This document shows positions 48,186 to 57,818 of a stretch of DNA of 64,000 bases, one piece after another. Positions within the stretch are counted from its first letter, which is position 1. Every line of letters begins with the position of its first letter. The stretch spans positions 174,890,294-174,954,293 of the forward strand of contig OZ018318.1 of NCBI GenBank assembly GCA_963969495.1, in the 5' to 3' direction. A program made the position numbers and the translations under genes. The notes below the pieces were generated by a model that was given only the letters and a program-made list of their open reading frames with translations, was not told where the DNA came from and did not search any database. The DNA comes from Ceratothoa steindachneri (taxonomy: Eukaryota > Arthropoda > Malacostraca > Isopoda > Cymothoidae).

Positions 48186-49300
48186 TTGACCTTTATCGGA
48201 AGCAAGGTCAAAGCCTCGACGGGAAGGAACCAATCTAAGGTAGTTCATTCAGGAGAAAGAGAAAAACGAAAGAGAAAAAAGAAGAGAAAAATGAAAATGG
48301 AAGCAGAAAAGACGAAAGGGGAAGCTGATGAAAGAGAGAAGATAAGGGCCCACGAAAGAGCTCTTAGCAAAGACCAGTTAGAGGTGCAGTCAGTGTCATC
48401 CAGAACAGGAGTGTCACCGGCGGCGAGCATGAAACTCCCGGAGTACAGGGACGAAGAAGATTTATGCTCATATCTCTCCCATTTTGAGAAAATATTTGAA
48501 GTCAATAATTGGGACCTAGAAGAAGATGGGGTCGCCAGACTATTACCGCTACTTAATCGTAGGATGAGAGAGATATTCGTATCTTTACTCTCAAAAGCGA
48601 CTGTGGACTATTCCACTCTCAAAGCCGAACTTCTCTCAACAGCAAACCTTAACCCGGAAGAATATAGGACGAAGTTCAGGAAGGCTCGTATAAGACCTGG
48701 ACAAACATACAAACATTTTGGCTTTGAGCTTCGTCGAAGCTTACAGTTTTAGGTGGAGTCAGAAGGGGTAGAGAGATCAGTTACTAAGTACACTACCCCA
48801 GGAAATTCGTGCATTCGTTAAGGACCGAAAAGCTTCTACCTTCAACGAGTGTCTGAACGAGGCTGACCTCCACGCGGTAAACCATCGTTTATATCCGAGG
48901 GAGTACAAGAAAGAGAAGGCTCCCTCCCCAAAGAAAAATGGGCCACCATCCAGGCATTTACAGAAGAAGCCCTTTAAGTTTTCAGCAGCAAAAGGGAACT
49001 TATAAACCAAATTTGGAGGAGAAAAAAATCAAAGAGAAGTTAGGATTCTACATGGATCATACCCTAATACCAGCACGTATCCCAGGAAGCCCGTCACTTG
49101 TTATACCTGCAGGATAATAGGTCACCTGAGTTTCCAGTGCCCACAGAACTCTCGACTGAGGGAGACCTCGAGAAAACAGGTGCAAAACCTGACTGCCGCG
49201 ATCCAAGCAGGACAAGCTGATTCGTCCTACGTCTCCGCGCCGACATCCGAAGGACCCCAGCAACAGGTAAACTTTCTATTCAACAAAAGTTAGCCAGGTG
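48186..49300 (+). pseudogene. gag: gag of the Gmr1-like retrotransposon
   Basis: Gag would form the intracellular particle and bind the element's RNA. The largest open piece (48186-48749) has a Lys/Arg/Glu-rich N-terminal region of about 70 residues, then a helical capsid-like domain (KLPEYRDEEDLCSYLSHFEK, WDLEEDGVARLLPLL, and GQTYKHFGFEL), similar to the SCAN-like capsid segment of Ty3/gypsy elements. It stops at TAG 48750. A shifted frame continues with AFVKDRKASTFNECLNEADL. A CCHC zinc knuckle, CYTCRIIGHLSFQC (CX2CX4HX4C), lies intact at 49099-49140. The true start is uncertain: an ATG at 48176 (MASFDLYRKQG) has a better context but is in another frame. Confidence 0.8.
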
Positions 49301-49560
49301 GCCTACGATTTGAAGAGGGCACTGTTAATGGGTGCCGAGAATCCACTTTAGTCAGAAACACCGGATGTACGTGCATAGTGGTATCCGACAAGTTGCTGCC
49401 CCCAGTAAACCCTAACCATAAGAAATTAGCAATCGTACACAGCTTTTTAGGACTCGACAATCGATTCCCCGTCGTGAGATGTTATATACAATGCAGATAT
49501 TTCACCGGTTGGACGCACGTGGTAGTAGCCCCGATTAAGTTCTGCGCAGTACTAATCTGA
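49300..49560 (+). pseudogene. Aspartic protease domain with altered active site
   Basis: This domain would cleave the Gag-Pol polyprotein. LVRNTGCTCIVVSD (about 49348-49389) aligns with the retropepsin active-site motif [D]TG followed by the V-S-D strand, but the catalytic Asp is Asn here (AAC, 49357-49359). Downstream come FPVVRCYIQC and a GWTHVVVAPIKFC strand, fitting the C-terminal half of the fold. A TGA ends the frame at 49560. No RT follows; integrase comes next. Confidence 0.75.
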
Positions 49561-49587
49561 CAAAACCCTCTAATTCCCCAGCAAGAA

Positions 49588-50950
49588 GTGGCCCAACAAG
49601 TAGTCACCCGGGCACAAGAAGCCCAGAGGAAAGAGCAACCTGCTAAGTTGACCCCGTTGATTACCCTTGAAGACAATGGGTTCAAATTGACTTCCTTCGC
49701 CAGTGCTCAGAAGGAATGCCCCACTCTTAAACCTCTATGGGAGAAAGCTATTAAAGGTGAAACTCTACAAGTGAAAGAAAAGATGCCTATCCAGTATATC
49801 GTAAAAGACTCACTTCTCTAACGTACTATCAGCGAGAAGGATAAGGAGAACAAGAAAGCACTGTGTGTACCTCAAGAATACACGCAAAGAATTTTGAAAA
49901 CCGCGCATGATGGAATATTAGCCGGACACTTTGGGCACAACAAAACGGCGCAGCAGATATCTCGACACTTTTATTGGCCCCAGGCTGCCAGGGAAATTTT
50001 GGCCTATTGCCGATCATGCGACGTGTGTCAGAAGGATCCTTCCAGAGGACGGGTACCTCCCGAACCCTTACAAAAGGTGCCCGTTATAACCGACAATTCT
50101 TTTGAGTGGCTATTGATTTGGGGGGACCACTTCACCCCCCTTCAAGTGAAGGAAACTCCTACATCCTCACCCTAGTGGATTGTGCCACCCGGTTCCCAGA
50201 AAGCGTGGCACCACGGAAGATTGACACTATTTCCTGCGCGGAAGCACTAATTTCAATATTTGCACGAGTAGGCCTGCCTACAGAAATTCTTTTGGAGAGA
50301 GGGCGCCAATTCACCTCAGAATTGATGGAGTATTTTAATAAACTACTGTTAGTCAAGCCAATCTTTACGAGTCCATTTCATCCATCCACTAACGGAATCT
50401 GAGAGAAATTAAACGGGATTCTCAAAAATATATTGAAGAAGTTGTGTCAAAACAACCCTACACAGTGGCACAGATACCTGCCTGCAGCCCTTTTCGCTTG
50501 CCGAGAAATACCTCATCAGACGTTGGGATTCTCGCCCTTTGAGCTATTATACGGAAGAAATGTGCGAGGTCCTATGAGTATTCTTAAGGAATTATTTTTC
50601 AACGCGAAGCTCGACCAATAAATTAAATCGTCTTACGCCTACGTGATGGATATGCGCGAGCGCCTAGAATAATGCTCCGGCTTAGCTCGAGAGAATGCCG
50701 AGAAAAATTTAGCCAAATACCGGGACTACTTCGACATGAAGCAAAGGCTCGAAAATTAAAGGCAGGAGATGAAGTCTTATTATTACTCCCGACCGAAAAT
50801 AATAAGTTATGGGCCCAGTGGAAGGGACCGTTCGAAGTAATCGAGGCACGGGGTCCAGTCGATTACTTGATAGATACTTCAACAGGGCGAAGAACCTATC
50901 ACATAAACATGCTAAAAAAATATCACCGCCGCGCGTGCATAAAGAATATT
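49588..50950 (+). pseudogene. Integrase, located between protease and reverse transcriptase
   Basis: Integrase inserts the cDNA into the chromosome. Order seen: a linker (49588-49818), then the HHCC zinc domain (about 49900-50035: HDGILAGHFGH ... FYWP ... CRSCDVCQ). The catalytic core follows in two frames (50106-50621), with AIDLGGPL carrying the first Asp, VDCATRFPESV, and PTEILLERGRQFTSE, where the second catalytic Asp is Glu. A stop follows STNGI just before the E-K-L-N-G catalytic Glu. The C-terminal GPY/F module (GDEVLLLLP, WKGPFEVIEARGPVDYLID, NMLKKYH) sits at about 50760-50930 and is continuous in frame with RT. Stops at 49819 and 50400 and at least two frame changes break it. Confidence 0.88.
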
Positions 50951-51099
50951 ACCCTTCTAGACGAAGAAAAACCGATGGATGCCGTTTACCCGGGTACGCC
51001 CCTGCAAGTCATACACACCGTGTGTGTGGAACAAGACGAGGAATACGAACTTTCCTCGCTCTCACCTACCCCGGAAGACCCTCGGGTGGATTTAAAGAT

Positions 51100-52493
51100 A
51101 AATCCCCACTTAGAGATTCAACAAAAAGCGGAAATGTTGAACTTGCTCATGGAATTCTCAGAACTCATTTCGGAAAACCCCAGATGTGCCAAGGATTTTA
51201 TCCATGAAATAAAACTAAAAACTAATTCAGTGGTTCGGAGCAAACCATATCCTTTACCGATCCACCTACGAAAAGCCTTCAAAAAGGGTGTCCGGAATTT
51301 ACTAAAATTAGGAATTTTAGAGCCATCGGAGTCCGATTATTGCTCCCCCCTAGTAATGGTTAAGAAACCTGATCAATCATTTCGGATGTGCGTGGACTTC
51401 CGAAAATTGAATTCAGTGACCGTTTTCGACGCCGAGCCCATCCCACTAATAGATCAAAATCTCCATTTATTTGAAGACGCTAAATTCATCACCGATTGGA
51501 ATTTGTGTAAAGCGTACTATCAAATACTTCTCGCTAAGAAGTCTAAAAAACTGACGGCTTTTGCGACCGAGAGAGGTCTGTTACAGTTTACCAGGCTACC
51601 CTTCGGACTACTTACAGCCGGTAGCAATTATAATAGGATGATGAGGCGAAGTATCGCTGGACCAAGTCACGTGTCGTTTGACTTCGACAACGTGTACGAA
51701 GCTACCCGTACATGGAGTCACACTTACACGCCTTACGCTCATTGCTGGAGAAATTAAAGGAGCAAGGTATAACCGCCGGGCCAACCAAGTGTTATTTTGC
51801 CTACGAATCCATTGACTACCTGGGATTCAAAGTAGGACAAAAACACTTGACTACCCAGCAAAAAAAAGTGGACTCCATAGTCAAGATGCCCCGGCCGAAA
51901 ACAAAGAAACAACTTGATCGTTTATGGTAGGGGCCTAGTTCTATAGGCGTTTTGTACCACACTTCGCTTCCATTGCGGCCCCACTGAATGATTTGTTAAA
52001 AAAGACAGCGTCAGACCCTGTCACGTGAAACCCCCATGCAATAACTCAGTTGGAGGTTTTAACAGGAAAACCCGTAACTGCGCCCATTCTTCGCTTACCA
52101 AATCCCAACAAGATCTTCCGCCTTCGCACGGACGCTAGTCAAGACGGGTTAGGCGAAGTATTGCTTTAATACAAAGATGACGAAACAGCCTATCCCATAG
52201 CTTATGTCAGTAGGAAACTGTTGAGTAGAGAAAAAGCCTACGCTACTATCGGAATCGAAGCTTTGGCAATAATATGGTCCATAGGTAAATTCAAATATTA
52301 TCTAATAGGAGGCGAGTTTAAGTTGGAATGCGACCATAAACCGTTGTCATACTTAAGTAAAAATAAGAGTAAGAATGGAAGACTCCTGAGATGGAGTTTA
52401 GTCTTAATGAAGTACCAGTACTCCATTCACTATAAAAAAGGGTCCGACAATTGTATGGCCGACTCGTTAAGTCGGAACCCTGTCGACGATTAG
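51100..52493 (+). pseudogene. Reverse transcriptase and RNase H, downstream of integrase
   Basis: RT copies the element's RNA into DNA and RNase H removes the RNA. The RT part of the 361-codon frame (50672-51757) has KPYPLPIHLRKAFKKGV, LGILEPSESDYCSPLVMVKK, FRMCVDFRKLNSVT, motif A with NLCKAYYQI, motif B LPFGL, and motif C DFDN. Asn replaces the catalytic Asp in motif A (51500-51502) and the second Asp of the xDD box (51689-51691). After a frameshift, 51712-51930 supplies the thumb/connection (ITAGPTKCYF, IDYLGFKVG). RNase H follows at about 52070-52490: RTDASQDGLG, EALAIIWSIGKFKYYL, LECDHKPL and NCMADSLSR, with its acidic residues apparently intact. Stops occur near 51928, 52026 and 52167. 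Confidence 0.9.
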
Positions 52494-52757
52494 GAGCAGC
52501 CCAAATATTGTATTATAGCAAAGTTAAGTGTAAATCAGTAGAATTGTAAGTGAGTAGGGGCGAGTAACCCCCTAGTGGTAGGTTAGAAGATCCCTAGTTG
52601 GCATAGTAATATAGGAATTAATGTAAGGTCAGGTTAAATGTTATCGAAGCATTCCCGAGTGATCTTTAATTTATTGTATAATATAATGTTCCGTAAGTTA
52701 CCCATGTATATTATTGTAAGCGTCGGATTGGACCCTTCCTTCTTCCGTTAATTTCTT

Positions 52758-52772
52758 AAGGAGGGAGGAAAA
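52758..52772 (+). promoter_or_regulatory. Polypurine tract
   Basis: AAGGAGGGAGGAAAA ends exactly at the first base of the 3' LTR, as expected for the plus-strand DNA primer. Confidence 0.9.
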
Positions 52773-54311
52773 TGTAGAGAAATGGCTACATTGAGCATCC
52801 TGGAGGAGTATAGGTACATTAAAGCCCACCCCCCCTCATGAGGAGAAGCGTGGGAAAGGTAGCCGGCGAAACTGCCTACCATGTGTGATCTCCCCGCCGC
52901 TGTGGGCCGTTGAAGCTAACATCTGTTTTAAGGTGACCAGCTAAGGTCCTTAAACGACGCTCTAACGATCCAATTACCTACAAAACCTATAAACCCGTGG
53001 TTATGAAAAAAAAGCGGTGCGAGTCAGGAGGCACGTCAAGTAGCGGTGTGGTTGCAAGCCCCTAATTTGCGAGTTGACTTGGGCACCCCAGTGCCACCTC
53101 AGGAATTCTCGCTCTCCCCAGATGCTAACTAACCATTCGCCACCCCCCCCTTTTGCCTTTGTGGCCTGGTCACTTCCCCCTTTAGATACGGCGGCAATCC
53201 GCATATAAATAAGCCCCGCAAAGAAAGAGAGGATGATTATCAGAAGTTGATACGCCAGAGTAGGATTAGTTCGTGAACATCGATCCATCAGCCAGACAAG
53301 AAGATTATTAGAAGTCGATTCGCCAGAAGAAAGATTAGTTCGTGAAGATCGATCTTTCAGCCAGACAAGAAGATTAGAAGTCGATACGCCAAAAGAAGGG
53401 TTAGTTCGTGGAGATCGATCCTTCAGCCATCCAAGATTATTTCCGTGAGAAACAATAGGATCAGATTGAGAAAATCGATCCCCCCTTTCAGGGCCGTATT
53501 AACCTAAATAGTCAAGCTTTATATCGGTGCCGTACCGAAGAAGCCTTTTCAGTCTGCAAAAAAGTCCGACTGAAGAAAAGCAAAGCCACTCACACTCGAG
53601 CGACTCTAACATCTCAAGCTCCGTAAGAGTGAGAGGAGAAGAACCAAGCCCCAACGAGCTCCCGTTCTTTAATTACGTTGAAGAGTCAGCCCCCATCACA
53701 GGCAACAAGCAATCCTTCCCCGACGAAAATTCAACCAGCGGCCACAACACTTCAAAGCGAGAGATAAGTCCTCCAGCGACATCCGGCAATCCCTAATACC
53801 TACCTGTACGTTAACAATAACATTTATATCTCTATTGCGATAGTAGAGGTTTAGTACGTATCACGTTTTAATGGAGAGTAGAAACCATTGTTCTTGAACC
53901 TAGGTCATATGTGTTTGTAGACAAGAGTACGTTAATTTAATGTTTAACGCTAATCAAATAGAGTCGCGAAAGAAAAATACTAATCGGCAATTGGTATGTT
54001 TACGGGAAGCCTATTTGTTTATTTTTTGTCATTGAAAGATCTTTGATGCCAAAGATAGAAATGTGGTAACTGTTGGTTTGTAATAGTTAAGTGTTTCATT
54101 TAAAATACATGTTTATTTTGGTAGATTCTGATATTCCCTTTTATCCTTATGTGTTTAAAAATAGCTCTTCCTTAAGAACAAAACTACTGAATTAGCACTC
54201 TTAGAACCAAGCCTACTTTATGATAGAAGTAACTCACTCCCCTTAAAGCATACCTTAATTAAATGGGTATCAAAGAGTATAGTGATCAAAACCAAGGGTC
54301 ATTCTACGACA
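52773..54311 (+). repeat. 3' LTR
   Basis: TGTAGAGAAATGGCTACATT ... CATTCTACGACA. It is very similar to the 5' LTR, with scattered substitutions and small indels, including the first copy of TATAAATA (53204-53211) and three array units. The retained differences indicate time since insertion. Confidence 0.95.
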
Positions 54312-54316
54312 CCTAT

Positions 54317-55922
54317 ACCGGAATAAATAAAGTAATTTGTTTACTACACCGAAAATATTAGATTAACTTTGCCTTTGTCCGACCATTATTTGTTATATTT
54401 GTCTTATATAGATTTCGGCATTCCACATATTATATTATATAATGTTTTCTTGAGGGTACTGAGGTATTTTCTAAGGTAACATAAACATAGTTCTAAATAA
54501 GCGGTAAGCATGAATATTTTAAGTCTCAAAGGATTTGTTCTTGTTGTTATTCTTTTAAGAGTTTAAATATCCTTCGGGATTTTGAAAAATTAAAAAAAAT
54601 TATAATATAAGCTAACTAAGAGAAATAGTAAGTTTTTTTACAAGAAATATTTAGTTTAAAAACTTTGTAGATGACGTAGTATAATAGAGGAGAAAACCAC
54701 TACTGTAATATATGTAAGGTGAATATATTCATCGCAACGAACTAGTAAGCAATGGAAAAAATGCATTAATATAAACGGAGTAGGCCAAAGATAAAGAAAA
54801 GCTTGAATGAATGTAACTTATAAATGTAAATATAAAATATTGTTTCCAAGAACTAAAACTACCTGTTTACAAGGACCAGAGACAAACACCTCTTCACTGG
54901 CAAACCCAAACTCTGTAAGCAAATTTGCTACCACCAAGCGCCATTAAATTTAGTAATACAACAAGGAATATGAATCATATGTATGATATGAATGATGTCT
55001 GGTGTAAGATAACGACCGGAGAAACTGGTTTGGAAATGGAAAGGATGTCATTTACGAGCATATTAATGAAAATCTAAGATTAATCTAAACTTAACCAAAG
55101 ATAATTTGATAAGAAATAGAATGTAGTCTGTAAGTTAGGTTGGCTTTAATAATTAGATGAAAATCCGAAATTTTTCCCTATGAACCAAGGTTTTATTTTT
55201 TTTTGTAATACAGCGAATACAATGGAAGCTACAAGGCCGCCGTTGTAGTGTGTAGTGAAAAAAGAAGTTTCTTATTACCCGTGGCCCTCCCAACTCATGG
55301 CATTCAGTAGTTAAATCTTACCACAAATTCTTATACAATCGATTAATTATGAATCCAGAAGATTTCTCGAATACGTTTTTATTTTACCCGCCTAACCTTT
55401 AATAAGAATCATGAATTGATCATCCAAAATACTACCACAAAACAGGAAAAGCTTCTACTTTTTCTTTCCCTACTCCTTGTTTTTCTTCATTATAAAAGAT
55501 TCCCTTTAACACTGTTATTCCCCGAATGATACCTTGATATAGTTGATCACATTTTTCTCTTCCCTACTCTTAATTCTGTTCCTGTCTTCATAAACCAGTT
55601 CAATGCAGATTTATTATTGCTTTTTGAGGAATGTATAACACTCATTTCATCAAATTCGAAAGTTGCACAGTTTATTTTCTCTTTAACATAGAAGTTTATA
55701 TTTTAGGCCCGCCTAACTTATAAACCCTCTCAGAATATTGTCTTCTCAAACATCTTCTCAAAATGGGGTTGCAATCCTTTATGTTAAAATAGTTTGCCCT
55801 ATTTTTCTACGTTTCTATATCTCCCATCTTCTTTTTTAAGCATTCGTTGGTTCACGTAATATTTTCCTTAGCGTTTTTCTTGGTTTTGTTACTATTTTTC
55901 ACTACTTTGGGCCTTTGAATAT

Positions 55923-55925
<3 letters not shown>
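54317..55925. other. AT-rich stretch, no gene recognised
   Basis: No frame above 60 codons or recognisable motif. Confidence 0.45.

Positions 55926-55973
<48 letters not shown>
55926..55973. repeat. (AT)n microsatellite
   Basis: About 48 bp of alternating AT, shortly before the inverted SINE pair. Confidence 0.95.
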
Positions 55974-55976
<3 letters not shown>

Positions 55977-56049
55977 TCCAACACACCACAAGAAAGATAA
56001 AACGGAATAATTTTTTTTCGGAAATAGTTATTTCCTACTTCGAATAAAT

Positions 56050-56145
56050 CCGTGTTTGGGTGAGGGGATTTGAACCAAGAACACTGAGGTAGCGAGCAAA
56101 CGCTTTGTTCTCTATTAAAGTCTGACTTTAACCACTTGCGCGTAG
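56050..56145 (-). repeat. tRNA-derived SINE unit, minus strand of a head-to-head pair
   Basis: On the minus strand GCGCAAGTGGTTAAAG (56141-56126) is the A-box region, and CTTGGTTCAAATCCCC (56079-56064) contains a perfect T-arm/B-box. It matches the plus-strand unit that starts at 56143 (shared ACTTTAAT-GAG, CCTCAGTGT-CTTG). Confidence 0.6.
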
Positions 56146-56235
56146 CCGTGTGGGTAAAGGCTCACTTTAATTGAGGTCAAAGGGGTTGCCGCTGCCTCAG
56201 TGTGCTTGTTTGAATCTCATCCTAGCACTGATTTT
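56143..56235 (+). repeat. tRNA-derived SINE unit, plus strand of a head-to-head pair
   Basis: TAGCCGTGTGGGTAAAGG (56143-56160) is the A-box region and GTTTGAATCTC (56208-56218) the B box, followed by ATCCTAGCACTG and a T run (56232-56237) that could terminate Pol III. It is a second, diverged copy of the unit to its left, in the opposite direction. Confidence 0.6.
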
Positions 56236-56256
56236 TTCGAATTATAAAAAAAACTA

Positions 56257-57640
56257 TTGGGTTGAGGAATAAGTTCTTGCGGTTTTATCAAATTTACTCA
56301 ATACCATTAAAAAGTTTAGAAAACTTCCTTTATAATTGATAACAATATGCAATTTAGTAAATACTGTATTCTCTGTTGTTATTTACGACTTCTCTCCAAC
56401 GTTCAACTAGTTTTCCGATGCCTTTGCATTAAAAATCTCTGGATTTTGACTCGAATAATTTGTTTAACCAGGTTCTTAATTCCACATCACTATTAAACAA
56501 AACGCCGCGCAAAATGTTGGAGAGCGATCGGAACAGATTTAAATCCGATAAAGCCAAGTCTGGTGAATATGAAGTATAAGGCAGGATTTCCCAATTAAGC
56601 GTTTGGATCGCGTCTTTGGTCATATTGGTAATGTGAGGACCAGCATTGTCGTGTTGCAGAAGGAGTCCATAACGTCGATGAGGTCGCTTTTCAAGAATAG
56701 CTTCGGCGAGTCAATACATTTGTTGAACGTAGAATTGTTCATTGACATCTCGTTGTTCGCAAGGAGCTCATAAAGAATGATTCCTTTACAATACCACCAC
56801 ACACGCAGCATCGTCTTTAATTGCTTTAATCGCGGAAGTGTTTTTCTATTGGGGCTAAGCCATTGTTTTCGATGGTTCATGTTGACATAAACATACGACC
56901 TTTCGTCTCCAGTGATGATGCGGTGAAGAAATCTGTCCTTGTATCCTTAAGTAGTCTTGTGACAAGCATGCAAACCTGTGGCAATCGTAGAGTGTTGAAG
57001 TTTGTTGCTTCGCTCAAAGCGTGCGGAAACCATGCCCCTAGTTTTTGAACTTTTTCATGGAATGAAGGTGATTCACTACAGTTTTCTGATCACACGCCAA
57101 TAGTACAGCCAATTCTCTAGTCGATTGACGAGGATTTTCATGAAGTAGGTCGTTGAATCGATCTTCCTTCAACTTAATGGGATTACCAGAAAGTTCTTCT
57201 TTTTTAAATTAAAATGACCGTTTTTGAAACGTGACAATGACCATTGAGCTGTCCTTTCTAATAAACCATTTTCTGCGTACACAGTACAGATATCACCACG
57301 AGCTTTGGCTGTGTTTGCATTGTTTCCGTCTTGATTGAAAATGAATAACAACAAGTGTCGAAAATGCGCCTTTCTTTCAACTTGACATTCCATTTTGAGA
57401 ATACAAAACAAAAATTGAATTAAAACAATTCGTAAATGAACCGCAATGACTTATTACTCAACTTCAAGACGTAACCTTAGCAAATGCCTAATAGTCTACG
57501 CTGTTAAGAAACGGAGCTAACCTTTGCAAATTTTGCTCTCATTATTTATTATTGTTTCTTAATATGTGCACAAATCACGTCAACAAAACTTAAATTAACA
57601 CGACATTAAAAAAAACGCAAGAACTTATTCCTTACCCTAA
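56257..57640 (-). mobile_element. Full-length mariner element with both terminal repeats
   Basis: The left terminus TTGGGTTGAGGAATAAGTTC... (56257) and right terminus ...GAACTTATTCCTTACCCTAA (57640) are inverted repeats matching at 22 of 25 positions, flanked by TA (56255-56256 and 57641-57642). At 1384 bp it is the normal mariner length. The transposase is on the minus strand and defective. The same terminal repeat occurs in the truncated copy ending at 39508. Confidence 0.93.
56354..57393 (-). pseudogene. mariner transposase, inactivated
   Basis: It starts at MECQVERKAHFRHLLLFIFN (57393), with the N-terminal HTH and FKNGHFNL linker, then frameshifts. The catalytic part follows in 56620-56880 and 56429-56623. 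The first catalytic Asp of the VWWD motif is Tyr (MLRVWWYCKGI). The second (QHDNAGPH) survives but in a shifted frame, and the third (YSPDLALSD) is present. A TAA after SKSRDF precedes 24 more recognisable in-frame codons to the true stop at 56354-56356. At least two frameshifts, one nonsense codon and the lost Asp make it dead. Confidence 0.88.
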
Positions 57641-57725
57641 TATTTCCGAAGAAAATATTATTCCATTTACTCTTTTTTGCTGTGTGTTGAATATATTTCA
57701 TTATTTTCTCACTCATGAGATATAT

Positions 57726-57728
<3 letters not shown>

Positions 57729-57813
<85 letters not shown>
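57729..57813. repeat. (AT)n microsatellite, 85 bp
   Basis: The longest pure AT run in the window, just beyond the mariner element. Confidence 0.95.

Positions 57814-57818
<5 letters not shown>

Larger units (their letters stand above)
46389..54311 (+). mobile_element. Full-length Ty3/gypsy LTR retrotransposon with integrase before RT (Gmr1-like)
   Basis: The 7923-bp element is flanked by a perfect 5-bp target duplication, CCTAT (46384-46388 and 54312-54316). It has two LTRs (1546 and 1539 bp, TG...CA), a primer-binding-site candidate just inside the 5' LTR and a polypurine tract directly before the 3' LTR. The interior encodes gag, a CCHC knuckle, protease, integrase with HHCC, core and GPY/F parts, then reverse transcriptase and RNase H. 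Integrase upstream of RT with gypsy-type motifs is the Gmr1-like arrangement. The LTRs differ at scattered positions, and the coding region is broken by stops and frameshifts, so the copy is old and non-autonomous. Confidence 0.95.

Noticed and set aside
48245..48505. 86-codon minus-strand frame
   Set aside because: Antisense to gag; its Phe-rich run mirrors the Lys/Arg/Glu-rich gag segment.
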